Below, piece by piece: positions 1-10,984 of a stretch of DNA of 64,000 nucleotides (its first letter is position 1; every line of letters begins with the position of its first letter). Where the stretch lies: positions 34,778,774-34,842,773 of the forward strand of contig CM046350.1 of NCBI GenBank assembly GCA_025403435.1, read 5' to 3'. A program made the position numbers and the translations under genes. Origin of the DNA: Artocarpus heterophyllus. Taxonomy: Eukaryota > Streptophyta > Magnoliopsida > Rosales > Moraceae. The notes under the pieces are model-generated. The model was given only the letters and a program-made list of their open reading frames with translations. It searched no databases and was not told where the DNA came from.

Positions 1-2217
1 ATTCGAAGCTCATTCAATCTTGTTCCTCGAGTATTTGGGTGTACCTCATTTGTTCATATTCATGATATCAATCGGGGAAAATTAGATCCTAGGGCTCTTA
101 AGTGTGTCTTTGTAGGCTACTCTATGAATCAAAAAGGCTATAAATGCTATCATCCACCCACAAAAAAAATCTATGTCTCAGCCGATGTCACGTTTGTTGA
201 GGGGAAGCCATATTTTTCCACTCCTTATCTTCAGGGGGAGCTATCTACACTAGAAGATAAGGAGTCCTTCCTAGGCTTACCTTCACTTGAATTGTCTCCG
301 TCCAAATCAGAGTCAACTAAATTCACTTCAAATTCTTCACAAGAAGTGTCTAAAGAGAAAAAGGAAGGGATTGATAGAACATTTGATCACTTTCGGTTTG
401 ATCAGGTGTATGCAAGGAAAAGGGATACCATTCCAGTGCCAAGGCAAGATCAATCAGTCAATCCGAGCCCTGGAAATGAGGTAACAATATTTGAACCTAA
501 CCCAATTCTTATACCACAAACCGAGTCCTCTACTTCTGACCATGATTTACCTATAGCAGTAAGGAAAGGAACTCGAGAGTGCACAAAAAGACCCTTATAT
601 CCGCTGTCTCATTTTGTATCCTTCAAAAAATTTTCACCAAGTCACAAGAGTTTCCTCTCAACCTTGAATTCAATTCCAATTCCTAAATCTCTATCAGAGG
701 CATTATCAAAGGAAGAATGGAGGCTTGCTATGAAAGTTGAAATGGATGCACTTGAAAAAAATGAAACCTGGGAGCTAGTTGAGTTGCCAAAAGGAAAGAG
801 CACGGTTGGGTGTAAATGGGTGTTTGCAGTAAAATTTAATGCAGACGGGTCCCTAGAGCGTTACAAAGCAAGACTTGTTGCAAAAGGCTATACTCAAACA
901 TATGGTGTGGATTATCAAGAGACTTTTGCCCCAGTGGCAAAAATGAACACAGTGAGAATCTTACTATCCTTAGCTGTTAATTTTGATTGGGAACTACAAC
1001 AATATGATGTGAAGAATGCATTCCTTCATGGAGAACTAGAGGAAGAAATATACATGAGTATTCCACCTGGGTTTAGTGGAGGTGATGGAAACAAAGTGTG
1101 CCGGTTAAAGAAGGCTTTATATGGCTTGAAACAATCCCCACGTGCGTGGTTTGGCAGGTTTGCCAAAGTAATGCTTGCTAGTGGATATAAACAAAGCCAA
1201 GGAGACCACACTCTTTTTATAAAACACTCGGGTGCAGGGGGAGTTACAGCCCTCATTGTATATGTAGATGATATCATTGTGACAGGAAACGATGAGAATG
1301 AGAAGAAAGCTTTAAAACAGCGGCTTGTCAAGGAGTTTGAGATAAAAGACTTGGGGAGGCTGAAATACTTTCTTGGAATTGAAGTGGCTCGGTCTAAGGA
1401 AGGAATTTTTATTTCCCAACAAAAATATGTCACTGACCTTCTCAAAGAAACTGGTATGACAGCTAGCAAACCAGTGGCAACCCCAATTGAGCAGAATCAC
1501 AGATTAGGGGAGGCACTTGACAGCAAAGCTATCGATAAAAAGATATATCAACGGCTGGTAGGAAAACTAATCTATCTCGCACATACTCGGCCAGACATAG
1601 CTTATTCAGTTAGTGTTATTAGCCAGTTTATGCATGAGCCTAAAGAAGTCCATCTACAAGCTGCCTATCGAGTCCTACACTACTTGAAAGCTCATCCAGG
1701 AAAAGGATTGTTGATTACAAGGAACTCAGATATCAATTTGGCAGTCTATACAGATGCAGATTTTGCTGGATCACCAGTAGATCGAAGATCAACCACAGGA
1801 TATTGTACTTTCCTAGGGGGAAATTTGATATCTTGGCGGAGTAAAAAACAGAGTGTGGTAGCACGATCAAGTGCAGAAGCAGAGTTTAGAGCAATGGCAG
1901 CTGGGATATGTGAGTTGTTATGGGTGAAGATCATTTTGGAAGACTTGAAAATCAAGTGGAATGGTCCTATGAGACTCTACTGTGATAATAAGTCAGCCAT
2001 TAGTATTGCTCATAATCCGGTGCAACATGATCGAACAAAGCATATAGAGATAGACAGACATTTTATCAAAGAGAAGCTGGAGAGTGGTCTAATTTGCACA
2101 CCATATGTTCCCACGGGACAACAGCTGGCAGACGTCTTAACAAAGGGACTTAGCAGTAGTTCATTCTATGAAAACATCAGCAAGCTGGGAATGAAGAACC
2201 TATATTCACCAGCTTGA
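1..2217 (+). CDS. Copia-A gag-pol polyprotein, C-terminal part (integrase end, RT, RNase H)
   Basis: The frame is open from base 1, so the protein starts upstream of the window; the ATG at 124 is internal. The first 45 codons carry the end of the Copia integrase core (the FGC and KCVFVGY region). A serine- and proline-rich linker follows to about codon 220. Reverse transcriptase starts near the KEEWRLAMKVEMDALEKN stretch. It contains GCKWVF, YKARLVAKGY, DVKNAFLHGEL and the catalytic YVDD at 1261-1272. RNase H contains YTDADFAGS, SSAEAEFRA, LYCDNKSA and the terminal DVLTKGL motif. Translation ends at TGA 2215-2217, immediately before the polypurine tract. The product would copy element RNA into cDNA in virus-like particles. 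No stop or frameshift is present in the visible part, so it may be coding-competent. Confidence 0.95.
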   Translation: MRSSFNLVPRVFGCTSFVHIHDINRGKLDPRALKCVFVGYSMNQKGYKCYHPPTKKIYVSADVTFVEGKPYFSTPYLQGELSTLEDKESFLGLPSLELSPSKSESTKFTSNSSQEVSKEKKEGIDRTFDHFRFDQVYARKRDTIPVPRQDQSVNPSPGNEVTIFEPNPILIPQTESSTSDHDLPIAVRKGTRECTKRPLYPLSHFVSFKKFSPSHKSFLSTLNSIPIPKSLSEALSKEEWRLAMKVEMDALEKNETWELVELPKGKSTVGCKWVFAVKFNADGSLERYKARLVAKGYTQTYGVDYQETFAPVAKMNTVRILLSLAVNFDWELQQYDVKNAFLHGELEEEIYMSIPPGFSGGDGNKVCRLKKALYGLKQSPRAWFGRFAKVMLASGYKQSQGDHTLFIKHSGAGGVTALIVYVDDIIVTGNDENEKKALKQRLVKEFEIKDLGRLKYFLGIEVARSKEGIFISQQKYVTDLLKETGMTASKPVATPIEQNHRLGEALDSKAIDKKIYQRLVGKLIYLAHTRPDIAYSVSVISQFMHEPKEVHLQAAYRVLHYLKAHPGKGLLITRNSDINLAVYTDADFAGSPVDRRSTTGYCTFLGGNLISWRSKKQSVVARSSAEAEFRAMAAGICELLWVKIILEDLKIKWNGPMRLYCDNKSAISIAHNPVQHDRTKHIEIDRHFIKEKLESGLICTPYVPTGQQLADVLTKGLSSSSFYENISKLGMKNLYSPA

Positions 2218-2440
2218 GGGGGAGTGTAGAAAATCCGGGCATATCTTCCATGATTTTAGGAATAAATGCTAATTAAGATCCTAGAATATTTTGTTCCTAG
2301 TCTTTAGGAATTTGTTAATTATGGTTTCCTTTTTTAGTGGAGGATATCGTGTATATATGATATACATATGTTGTACGTTTAATAAATCAAATACAGAAAA
2401 AGAAAAGGAATTCTTCCAGTAAAGCTTTTTTCAATAGCAA
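2214..2440 (+). repeat. Copia-A polypurine tract and 3' LTR
   Basis: A purine run (GAGGGGGAG) overlaps the pol stop codon. It is directly followed at 2225 by TGTAGAAAATCC, the expected LTR start. The LTR is short, about 200-220 bp, and contains TATATATGATATA-like sequence near 2350 and an AATAAA-like signal near 2380. Its 3' end cannot be fixed without the 5' LTR. Candidate CA ends are at 2418 and near 2440. Confidence 0.75.
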
Positions 2441-2900
2441 TGTTGAATCTATTTATATAAATAAAGGACGTGGAGATTCAAGCCTGTAAGAAGAAACATA
2501 AATTTGGCTCCATGATTATCGGTTACTCCCAGTCCTATTTTGATTCTTATCAGCAAAAAATAATTTAATCGTTAGCAGCGCTCTCTGTGCTAGATTTTTC
2601 CTTTCTCTCAGTTGTTGAACAGGAGCTAGTATATTGCCCAGTCGGTGAAAGTGAAAAGCAAGAGAACCACTATTCCATTGTCTATGTTTTTCTATTTTTA
2701 TTGTTAACGGAAAATATTGCATTGTTGGTCTGACTCAAACTGTTTCATGACAACACCTCATTTATATCATCCTGGGGGTTATTTGTGTGACATGCATATT
2801 GCATGGTGATTATTATATTAAATGTATTAATGTCGTTTACTTCAATGGTTTTTTCAAAAGATGAAATTGCTGAAATTTTTCATGTCATCATTTTCCTTAG

Positions 2901-3119
2901 GCTTTGGATCGTGCCAAACCAGATACAGAGAATATGAAGAAAACGGGACACAGCACATCATTCAAGCGATTGGTTTGTCATGAAAATGCTAATATTGGTT
3001 CTTTAAATTAAAGCAGTAATGTTGTGGGCCAATATTTGCTAAAATATGCATGTATGTAATAAACTTGTGTATGTATTGGATTGCAGAGTCTGAAGGACGG
3101 ACGGACTAAGCCGAGGTAG
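2901..3119 (+). CDS. Unidentified host gene, last two coding exons
   Basis: Two exons can be read. The first, 2901-2972, is preceded by a pyrimidine-rich TTTTCCTTAG acceptor and followed by a GT donor. It encodes 24 residues including KPDTENMKKTGHSTSFKRL. A 114-bp intron (2973-3086, GT to TTGCAG) follows. The last exon, 3087-3119, encodes SLKDGRTKPR and a TAG stop. Both junctions are phase 0 and the joined frame is open. The tail is basic and serine/threonine rich, and I do not recognise the family. Upstream exons must lie before position 1 or beyond Copia-A, which suggests Copia-A inserted in an upstream intron. The alternative is a chance open frame; the coherent splice signals make a real gene somewhat more likely than not. 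Confidence 0.5.
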
Positions 3120-4566
3120 CAAATGTGGATTACTGGCAAGTAAAAAGGATGTGCTCCTGCTGGTCTTCAGGAAGACGGTTGTCCAAGTAATCCCTTGCTT
3201 GTGTGGAGATGATGGATGCAGGTTCTTGTAATTTATTCTTTGTAGAAGAAAAGTAACAAACACTGTTTAGTTGTGAACATGTACAATTAGTGTTCTGATA
3301 GTTTCCGTTTGAACTCCCAAGTATTATTTTTTTGTTTTAGGCCGATCTCTGAATCATTTTATACGTGGATACATTGTATACCTTTTTTAGGTTTGAAATT
3401 CTTGTTTTGTTTTGTTCTGGTTTCCTTCATCCCCAAAAGTTCCAGCAAAAAAAAAAGGAAAAAAAAAATGTCCTGGTTGAGCTCTTCAATTTTCTTTTTT
3501 TTTTTTAAACAAAAAAAAGGTTCCAATTTAACTTTGTTATTTTCTTGATACGTAGCTTGAAACTAACAGGAGGCTTAAAATTGTTACAATGCTTATGCTT
3601 ACTGTGAAGTGTTAAGGTTTTAATTTGAAAGAAGTTTACTCGCATTATGGTGAGACAAGGTCTTGTTATTTATCAGCAATGAAAATTAGCTCCTGCCGAC
3701 GTGGTAATATTGTGGTTTGGTGCTTTTGCATGTTGCCTCTTGAACTTATAGCACATTTGCAACTTGTACCTTAAACTTTTAATATTGGCAATTTGAAGCC
3801 GAAGTTACAAATTGGTAGCAATTCTTCCCAACTTGATAGCAATATTATTTTTTTGGGGGCATAAATTGACTTGTGGGTCGCATGAAAGTGTTTATATATA
3901 TATATATATATATAAAGGACAACGCAAATTTATTTTAAGACAGTTAATTTAAAATTTTATAATTTTAAAGCAGCTTAATTAAAGATCATGTGTATAAATT
4001 TTGAGGAAGCTTTTGACCAACGATTCTGTTGTCCGCTATATAATATCAATGAATTTTCAAGCTCCTTTAGTTATAAGCTTTGGCCGTGTGATTATCCACT
4101 AATATTCGTAGTTTGAGTTAGGTTGCAATCTCTAGTAAACCATTCTAAATCCATGAGTTTAATTTATTCTCTAATGGATAACTTATTTTTAGATCTGATC
4201 GTCAATTTAAAAGGGGTTATTTGATATGAATTTGAAATCTCATTTGCTTAGCTATTGAATTAATATTGAATTAATACTTATGAGAATTTAATCTTCTTCT
4301 TAATAAAGTAATGGACTTCATGTCTATAAGAGTAATTTTTCTAAATACCTACAATATTCTATCTTCAATTTACTTAGCTTTTGATCAATAAAAATTGACC
4401 TTACTCTTAATAAATCAAAAGACCTTGAATCTATTAAACACTTGAAATTAAAGTAAATTCGTAAAATGGTTAACAGCAATAGTACTTAATATTTCTCTCG
4501 GAATTATATAACAACTATAGTTCTATAACTGTCTTAATTCAATATATTTCAAAAAAATTAGCAGCT
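3120..4566. other. Probable 3' UTR and AT-rich intergenic DNA
   Basis: No coding frame with supporting features is seen. The first few hundred bases after the TAG at 3117-3119 are probably the 3' UTR of the preceding gene. A TA dinucleotide run lies at about 3892-3914. A-rich and T-rich homopolymers occur at 3440-3525. The remainder is plain AT-rich sequence up to the Athila-like LTR. Confidence 0.5.
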
Positions 4567-6591
4567 TGATGAGACAGAAATGTACTTTTTCTAAAGCTAA
4601 AATCAATTGTTTTATATTAATATTTCTTGTTGAACCCTTTAATTATAGCAATTTAGTGATAAACAATATTTTAGTGTCTTAGTGTAAAAATATATTTAAT
4701 TATAAGTTTTTAATATGTTTTTATGTTTAATAATATTTTCGGTAACTTTTAGAACCATTTTCGTATATAAAATATTAGTTTAGTTTGAAATCAATCAAAA
4801 CCATAAATGTAATAAGTGAAAATTTTATTTTGAATCTTAATGTGTTTTATAGTATATTTTAAATTTGTAAATATATTCTATAATATTTTAAGTAATTTTT
4901 AAAAATATTTTAAAGTCTCAATAATCATATCTGTATCAAATCAAAAGGGGTTAAAATTTTAAAAATTTATAACTATTTTTATATGTTTTAATGTTAAATA
5001 AATATTTTTAATATTATTGTAAATATAATATTTGTAAAATTATTAATTTTGTTTCAATTTTCTATCTTCAGATTAAATCTGGTGTAAAAAACGGAGAATT
5101 GGACAAGCAATACCTCAAAAACATCAAAAGATTCAAGTTTGCCAGGTGGAGTTCGCGTGGCACGCGATAAAAGGCGTGTTAGCCGCCAGAAGTGAGCCCA
5201 CTTGTCAGACGAATTTTGGGCAGCTGTGGATCCCGTGCGGCTGTTTTCATGTGCGCACATCTTCAAGACCCTGCGATCTACTTACCTCGACCAATCTAAT
5301 GGTCACGGACTTGGCCTCAATTGGCCCACCTGGGCCCATTTTTCTTCACTTCTTTTACCCGTCCGATTGGCAATTAATGCCCTAGATCGAGAGGTTTTGA
5401 AGCCTCCAACAGCCGTGTCATAGCGAATTAAAAGCCCAAATTCGCATACCAACAAAAGAAATCTCGTGTGAAGAAAGAGAAGAGAAAATTGATTAAAAAA
5501 AGGGAAAATTTTTGCCAAAATTTCAAAGGAGAATAGTGTAAAAAATTATATAAAAAAAATCTTAATAGTAAATTTAGTAGGCCTATAAATAAACCTCAAT
5601 GGTAGTAATCCACCCCACCTTCCTTCTTGTTTTGTTTTTCTTGCTAAGCTTTTAGCTCAACAGTCTTCTCTTTTAGGAGGAGATGCTACTAGAACGCTCC
5701 TCCGACCTTATTAAAAATACTAAAATAATGCCTAAATTAGTATAGAGAGTCTGGTAAGACAGAAAGATAATCTTATATTTATAGCACTTTGATATGGTTT
5801 TAAACTCTATATCTATATTGAAATGTTTATATTTTTATAGAATAAATTATATTTTTCATGTTTATAATACTTATTGTTAATGTTGTTATGTTGTCCATTT
5901 TGACATAAATTCAATCATTATTTTTTTATGTAATTTAATTGTGTTGCATAATTAATATTAATAATAATGAAATAATGCTTAATTTTATGGAATATCTTTT
6001 ACTATAATTTGACTTATATTGTCGATTTTAGATATTTTATAAGACGAGGTGCTGTCAAAATTAACATAAAAATTTAGTCTATTTAAATATAATAATATTG
6101 ATTTTTTATTATCGTTTCTATCTTAAAATTATGCTGATTATAATAGTAGTAGCAATGGTTATAATTTTAATAGTTAGTGCACGAAATCATTAGTAAGAGA
6201 TGATTATTTTGCTACTTTTTCTAGAAAAACCCTTACTGTATTATAGCTTACTATATTGTCGTTTTACTTATAAAATTAGTAAAAGTGCTTGCTATTAATG
6301 AAAAAATATATAATAAATCAAATACTTCAAATAAATATTATTTAGAGTTAAAATTCCATACCAATTACGAAACATACAAGGGATTCTCAAAGCTTCACCA
6401 TTTTAATTTTATGTTTTAAAATCTCATTTAAAATTGTTAAAAATATTTTTTTCTTTAAAATCTCGATAAAATCACCTTTGCCTTTTCAACCGTTAAATTG
6501 TCAATCCTTCAAAAACCCATTTTCCTGTGGATACGACAACCTTTTTATACTACAAATGTCCGCTTTAAAAGAATCATTTTAGGCGATACCA
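4567..6591 (+). repeat. Athila-like element, 5' LTR
   Basis: This matches 8990-10984 in the same order. Shared landmarks are a GC-richer block at 5130-5420 (matching 9510-9840), the TATA region at 5584, the CTCCTCCGACC segment near 5700 and a long AT-rich 3' half. Short ORFs at 5146-5423 lie inside this LTR and are not genes. Confidence 0.85.
5584..5591 (+). promoter_or_regulatory. TATA box in the Athila-like 5' LTR
   Basis: TATAAATA sits just downstream of the GC-richer block. The other LTR has TATATATAA at the equivalent place (9987-9995). Conserved position in both LTRs supports it as the element's core promoter. Confidence 0.5.
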
Positions 6592-6597
6592 TCCACT

Positions 6598-7472
6598 TTG
6601 TTCAAAATCACTTATCACTACTGTCATTATTGTGAAAATTATCAAAAGTCATGTACTATATCCCATTGCCATATGATGCCTCTAAACCTAGTTATCACAA
6701 TAGAAATATTTGAATGCTATGGAAAAGACTTTTGGGACCTTTTCCACCTTCTTCTGGGTACCTGTAGATCCTCTTTGCTATAGAGTATGTTTCAAAATAG
6801 GTTGAAGCCGTAGCATGCCGTGCCAATGATAACACAACTGTTATAAAGTTCTTGAAAGAAAACATGTTATCTAGGTATGGTACACCATGTGCTATAATCA
6901 GCAATCAAGGCACACAATTTTGCAACCGTTCTTTTGAAACTCTTCTACGAAAGTACGGTATAATTTATAAAGTTTTAACTGCCAATCATCCATAGACAAA
7001 TGGACAAGCTGAGTTAGCAAATAGAGAGATCTAACAAATCTTAGAAACAACGGTGAATCTAGATCGAAAAAGATTAGTCTTTACATAACATAAAGCTTAT
7101 TAGGCTATTAAAGCTCTCAACTTTGATCTTAGTGCTACAGGTATTGAACGGAAACTTCAACTCTCTAAACTTGAGGAATTAAGACATGATGCTTATGACA
7201 ATTCACGAATCTACAAAGCAAAAATGAAAGCATTTCATGACAAGCAGATCTTAAGGAAGAACTTTGAGCCAAATCAATGGGTTTATCTTTATGAATCTCG
7301 TCTCCACCTTTATCCTAGTAAGTTGAAATCATGATGGACTAGTCCATATATTGTGAAACAGATTTTCCTAAATGGTATTGTTGCAATCGAAGATCCATCT
7401 GATTGAAAGATACTTAGAGTAAATAGCCAAAGACAGAAAAACTACATAGAATGGATAACTAAACCTAAATAG
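6598..7472 (+). pseudogene. Athila-type integrase remnant
   Basis: The translation keeps the order of an Athila integrase. First come zinc-finger remains (CHYCENYQ then MPLN). Then comes a core with NDNTTVIKFLKENML, RYGTPCAIISNQGTQFCNRSF and NGQAELANREI. The C-terminal part follows with RIYKAKMKAFHDKQILRK and WVYLYESRLHLYP. The frame ends at TAG 7470-7472 after ITKPK. At least five in-frame stops and a frameshift near 6783 inactivate it. A segment that normally follows the third catalytic position is missing between about 7070 and 7090. Upstream pol domains are completely absent. Assignment rests on family recognition by eye. Confidence 0.85.
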
Positions 7473-8989
7473 GTCATTCTTGTGGCTTCGGCTTACTAAT
7501 CCTGAGTAGTTTCTTTCACTTCCACTTGTACATAAATATTTTTGTGTTTTGTTTTCTAGATTATGTATTTCTTAAATTTTCATAAAAAATTCAAAAGTTG
7601 AAATTAAAAATTAAATGTAATTTATTTAAAATGACTGAGATTAAGAAGGATATGATCAATTGTGATTGGTAGGTACTTTATAATTGCACCCTCTTGAAAC
7701 ACATTTTGAAGAATTTAAAGATAAAAGTGATTTTAATTTTCGAACAAAAAAATAAAGTCTAGGGATTCTGACTTTAAAAGACCCAGTTTGTAATATATTG
7801 TTTTATGTTTATTTTAGATTGTTAAGTCTATTACTGATCATCTCTATAGCTGTGCTGATTCAGGTAATAGTTTTTACTTTTTTCACTCTCTTTCTATACA
7901 TTAGAGACAATGTACAAATTAGGTTGGTGGAGATGGTTATGCTTCATTGTTATGCGAAATTGTACCAAAATTTTTTTATTTTTGCCACAAATTTTTTGGT
8001 TTTTGTGTTATTTTGTTAGGTTTTGTTAGCAAGTCATTAATAAATGTAAAATATGTTTTGTAAATAAGTTTCTTAGTGATTAATGTGTTATTTTTTTTTA
8101 TCTTGATTTCTGAATTTCATATTAATGTGATATCATTTTTCTTCTCTTTGAATTGTCTAATCTTAAAACATAATTTTTATTTAACATTTTTATGTGTTTA
8201 TTTTTCAAAGTGTTTGTAAGTCATTCTTTTCACACACGCACTGTAATGCTTGATTGTGATGGTAAGTCAAAGCTACGAATATTTGAGTTATGCTATTTTG
8301 TGTAAATGAGCAATTAAGGGTAGCAACATTTTCAAATTTATCTAATTAATTAAATGATAAATCAAAGTTAAATCAAAAATGAAAAAAATAAAGAAAAAAA
8401 CAAAAGAAATAAAAAGAAAGTGTAAATAAAAAATAAAGTATGTAAGGTATGTCAATTAAAGAATAACGTTGGATAGGTTTGGTTTCGTAGCCTCTTTAAC
8501 TCAAATAAGTAAGTTCTACCAAGTGTTTTAACACCTAGTACCTTACGCCAACTGGTCTAGGAGTTACTAACCCAAAGCTCGCTAAATGGGTTATGGAGAA
8601 AGCTTAAGGAAGCCAAACATTATGCTATCTACAACTATTGTAAAGTTCATTTCTGTTTTATATTTCTACTCTTTTTTTGTTTTAATCAATAATTTGAAGT
8701 GTTGTTGCCTGCAGAAGTGATTTGATGCAAAATATTATAACAATTTTATTCTTAGTTTTTAATGAAACTATATAGTCATCCATTATCACTTGGTTCAGTA
8801 AGTCTAGCTTCTATACATTTTGTTAAATAGCATATAAATTGTTTAAATAAAAGTTTTGTTTTGTTAGTCTATCTAGTTAGGTTAGTCAAATTAGAGTTAA
8901 ATTGTTTGCATTGTATGGATATCCAGTAAATCATTTCAAAATTATATCGTTTTAATTGCTTGAGACTAGTAATAAGCTAGTTGCCGATG
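7473..8989 (+). other. Athila-like element, 3' non-coding internal region
   Basis: This stretch lies between the integrase stop and the 3' LTR and has no convincing coding frame. Athila-type elements usually have a long region here, sometimes with an env-like ORF. The 73-codon ORF at 7798-8019 is hydrophobic but has no recognisable motif and is probably chance. The polypurine tract expected just before 8990 is decayed. Confidence 0.6.
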
Positions 8990-10984
8990 TGATGAGACTT
9001 AGAAAATACACATTTCTTAAAGATAAAATCAATCGTTTTGTATTAGTATTTCTCCTTAAACTCCTTAATCATAGCAATTTAGTGATAAACAATATTTTAT
9101 TATCTTAGTGTACCAAAATATGTTTGATTATACGTTTTTACAAAGTTTTATGTTTAATAAAATTATCGGTAACTTTTAGAATCATTTTCGTATGTAAAAT
9201 ATTAGTTTAGTTTGAAATCAATCAAAACCATAAAAATAATGAGTGGAAATTTTATTTTGAGTCTTAATGTGTTTTATAGTGTGTTTTAAGTTTGTAAATA
9301 TATTCTATAATATTTTAAGTAATTTCTAAAAGTATTTCCAAATTTCAAAAATCATATCTATGTCAAACCGAAAGAGGCTGGAATATTTTAAATAAATATT
9401 ATGTTCGTAAACTTATTAATTTTGTTTCAATTTTCTATTGTCAGATTAAATCTGGTGGAAAAAACAGACCCAAAACAAAAAAAATTAAACAACAAATGCC
9501 TCAAAAAATCAAAGGATTAGAATTTGCACAGTGGAGCCCATGTGGCATGCTACGATTGGCACATGCATTACTCGCGTCAACAAAAGGCATGTCAGCTGTC
9601 GAGCCAAACCCACCTGTCGGACAAATCCTCAACAGTTGTGGATCCCATGAAATTGTTTCCATGTGCGCACGTCTTTAGAGCCATGGGATCTACTTACCTT
9701 GACCAATCCAACGGTCACGAACTTGGCCCCATTTGGCCCACCTAGGCCCATTTTTCTTCACTTCTTTTAGCCATCCCATTGCATAGTTAAAGCCCAAGGT
9801 CAAGCCATTTTGAAGCCTCCAGCCACTGCGTAATGATAAGCCCAAATTCGCATACCAACAAAAGGAATCTCGCATGAAGAAAACAAAGAGAGAAATGATT
9901 TAAAAAAGGCAAAATTTGTGCCGAAATTTTAAAGGAGAATACTGTAAAAAATTATAAAAATATCTTAATAGTAAATTTATTAGGCCTATATATAACAAGG
10001 GTCTTTCCCCTAGTGGCAACAATCCACCCCTCCTGCCTTCTTGTTTTGTTTTTTCTGCTAAGCTTTTCTCCCCTTTTAGGAGGAGATGCTACTGGAGCAC
10101 TCCTCCGACCCCACTAAAAGTAATAAAATAATGCCCAAAATTAGCATAGAGAGTCTTGTAAGGCAGAAAGATGATCTTATATGTATAGTACTTTGATATG
10201 GTTTTAAACTCTATATTTACATTGAAATTTTTATATTTTTATGAAATAAATTATATTTTCCATGTTTTTAGTAATTATTGTTAATATTGTTATGCTACCC
10301 ATTTTTACATAAATTCAATCATGATTTCTTTATGTAATTTAATTGTGTTACATAATTAATATTAATAATAATGAAATAATGCTTAATTTTATGGAATATC
10401 TTTTACTACAATACGGCATTATATTGTCGATTTTAGATATTTCATTAAACGAGGTGCTGTCAAAATTAATATAAAAATTTATTCCATTTAAATATCAAAA
10501 TATTATTTTTTATTATCTTTTATATCTTAAAATTATGTTGATTATAATTGTAGTAGCAACGGTTATAATTTTTATAGTTAGTACACCAAATCATTAGTAA
10601 GAGATGATTATTTTGCTACTTTTTCTAGAAAAATCCTTACTATATTAGAGCTTGCTATATTGTCGGTTTACTTATAAAATTACTAAAAGTGCTCGCTATT
10701 AATGAGAAAATATATAATAAATCAAATAGTTTAGATAATTATTATCTAGAGTTAAAATTTCATACCGATTACGAAATATGTAAGGAATTCTCAAAGTTTA
10801 CTATTTTAATTTTATTTTTTAAAATCCTATTTTAAAATTCTCAAAAATATTTGTTTTTTTATAAAAATCTCTTTCCACTTTAAACTGAAAATTTTAAAAT
10901 TTTCAAATCCCCACCTTTCTATGGATATGGCAACCTTTCTATACTACAAACATCCACGTTTAAGGAAACATTTTGGGTGATACA
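8990..10984 (+). repeat. Athila-like element, 3' LTR
   Basis: This is a direct repeat of 4567-6591, beginning TGATGAGAC and ending near TGATACA. It contains the equivalent GC-richer block (9510-9840), a TATA box at 9987-9995 and a CTCCTCCGACC segment near 10100. The small ORFs at 9496-9875 are inside the LTR. Confidence 0.85.

Larger units (their letters stand above)
1..2440 (+). mobile_element. Copia-A, Ty1/Copia LTR retrotransposon, 3' portion
   Basis: The window opens inside the integrase C-terminal region of a Ty1/Copia element. It then runs through reverse transcriptase and RNase H, a polypurine tract and an LTR that begins TGTAGAAAATCC. The order integrase, RT, RNase H defines Copia as opposed to Gypsy. 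The reading frame is open over all 739 codons seen, so this copy is relatively young. The 5' LTR, gag and protease lie outside the window, so LTR identity and target duplication cannot be assessed. The right boundary is uncertain, between about 2418 and 2445. Confidence 0.93.
4567..10984 (+). mobile_element. Athila-like Ty3/Gypsy element, internally deleted
   Basis: Two direct repeats of about 2 kb (4567-6591 and 8990-10984) can be followed against each other almost end to end. Both begin TGATGAGAC and end near GATACC or GATACA. They flank about 2.4 kb containing an Athila-type integrase remnant on the plus strand. PBS, gag, protease, RT and RNase H are absent: the left LTR runs directly into the integrase zinc-finger region. 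Many small differences between the LTRs and several stops in the integrase show an old insertion. I could not find a convincing 5-bp target duplication. Confidence 0.85.
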
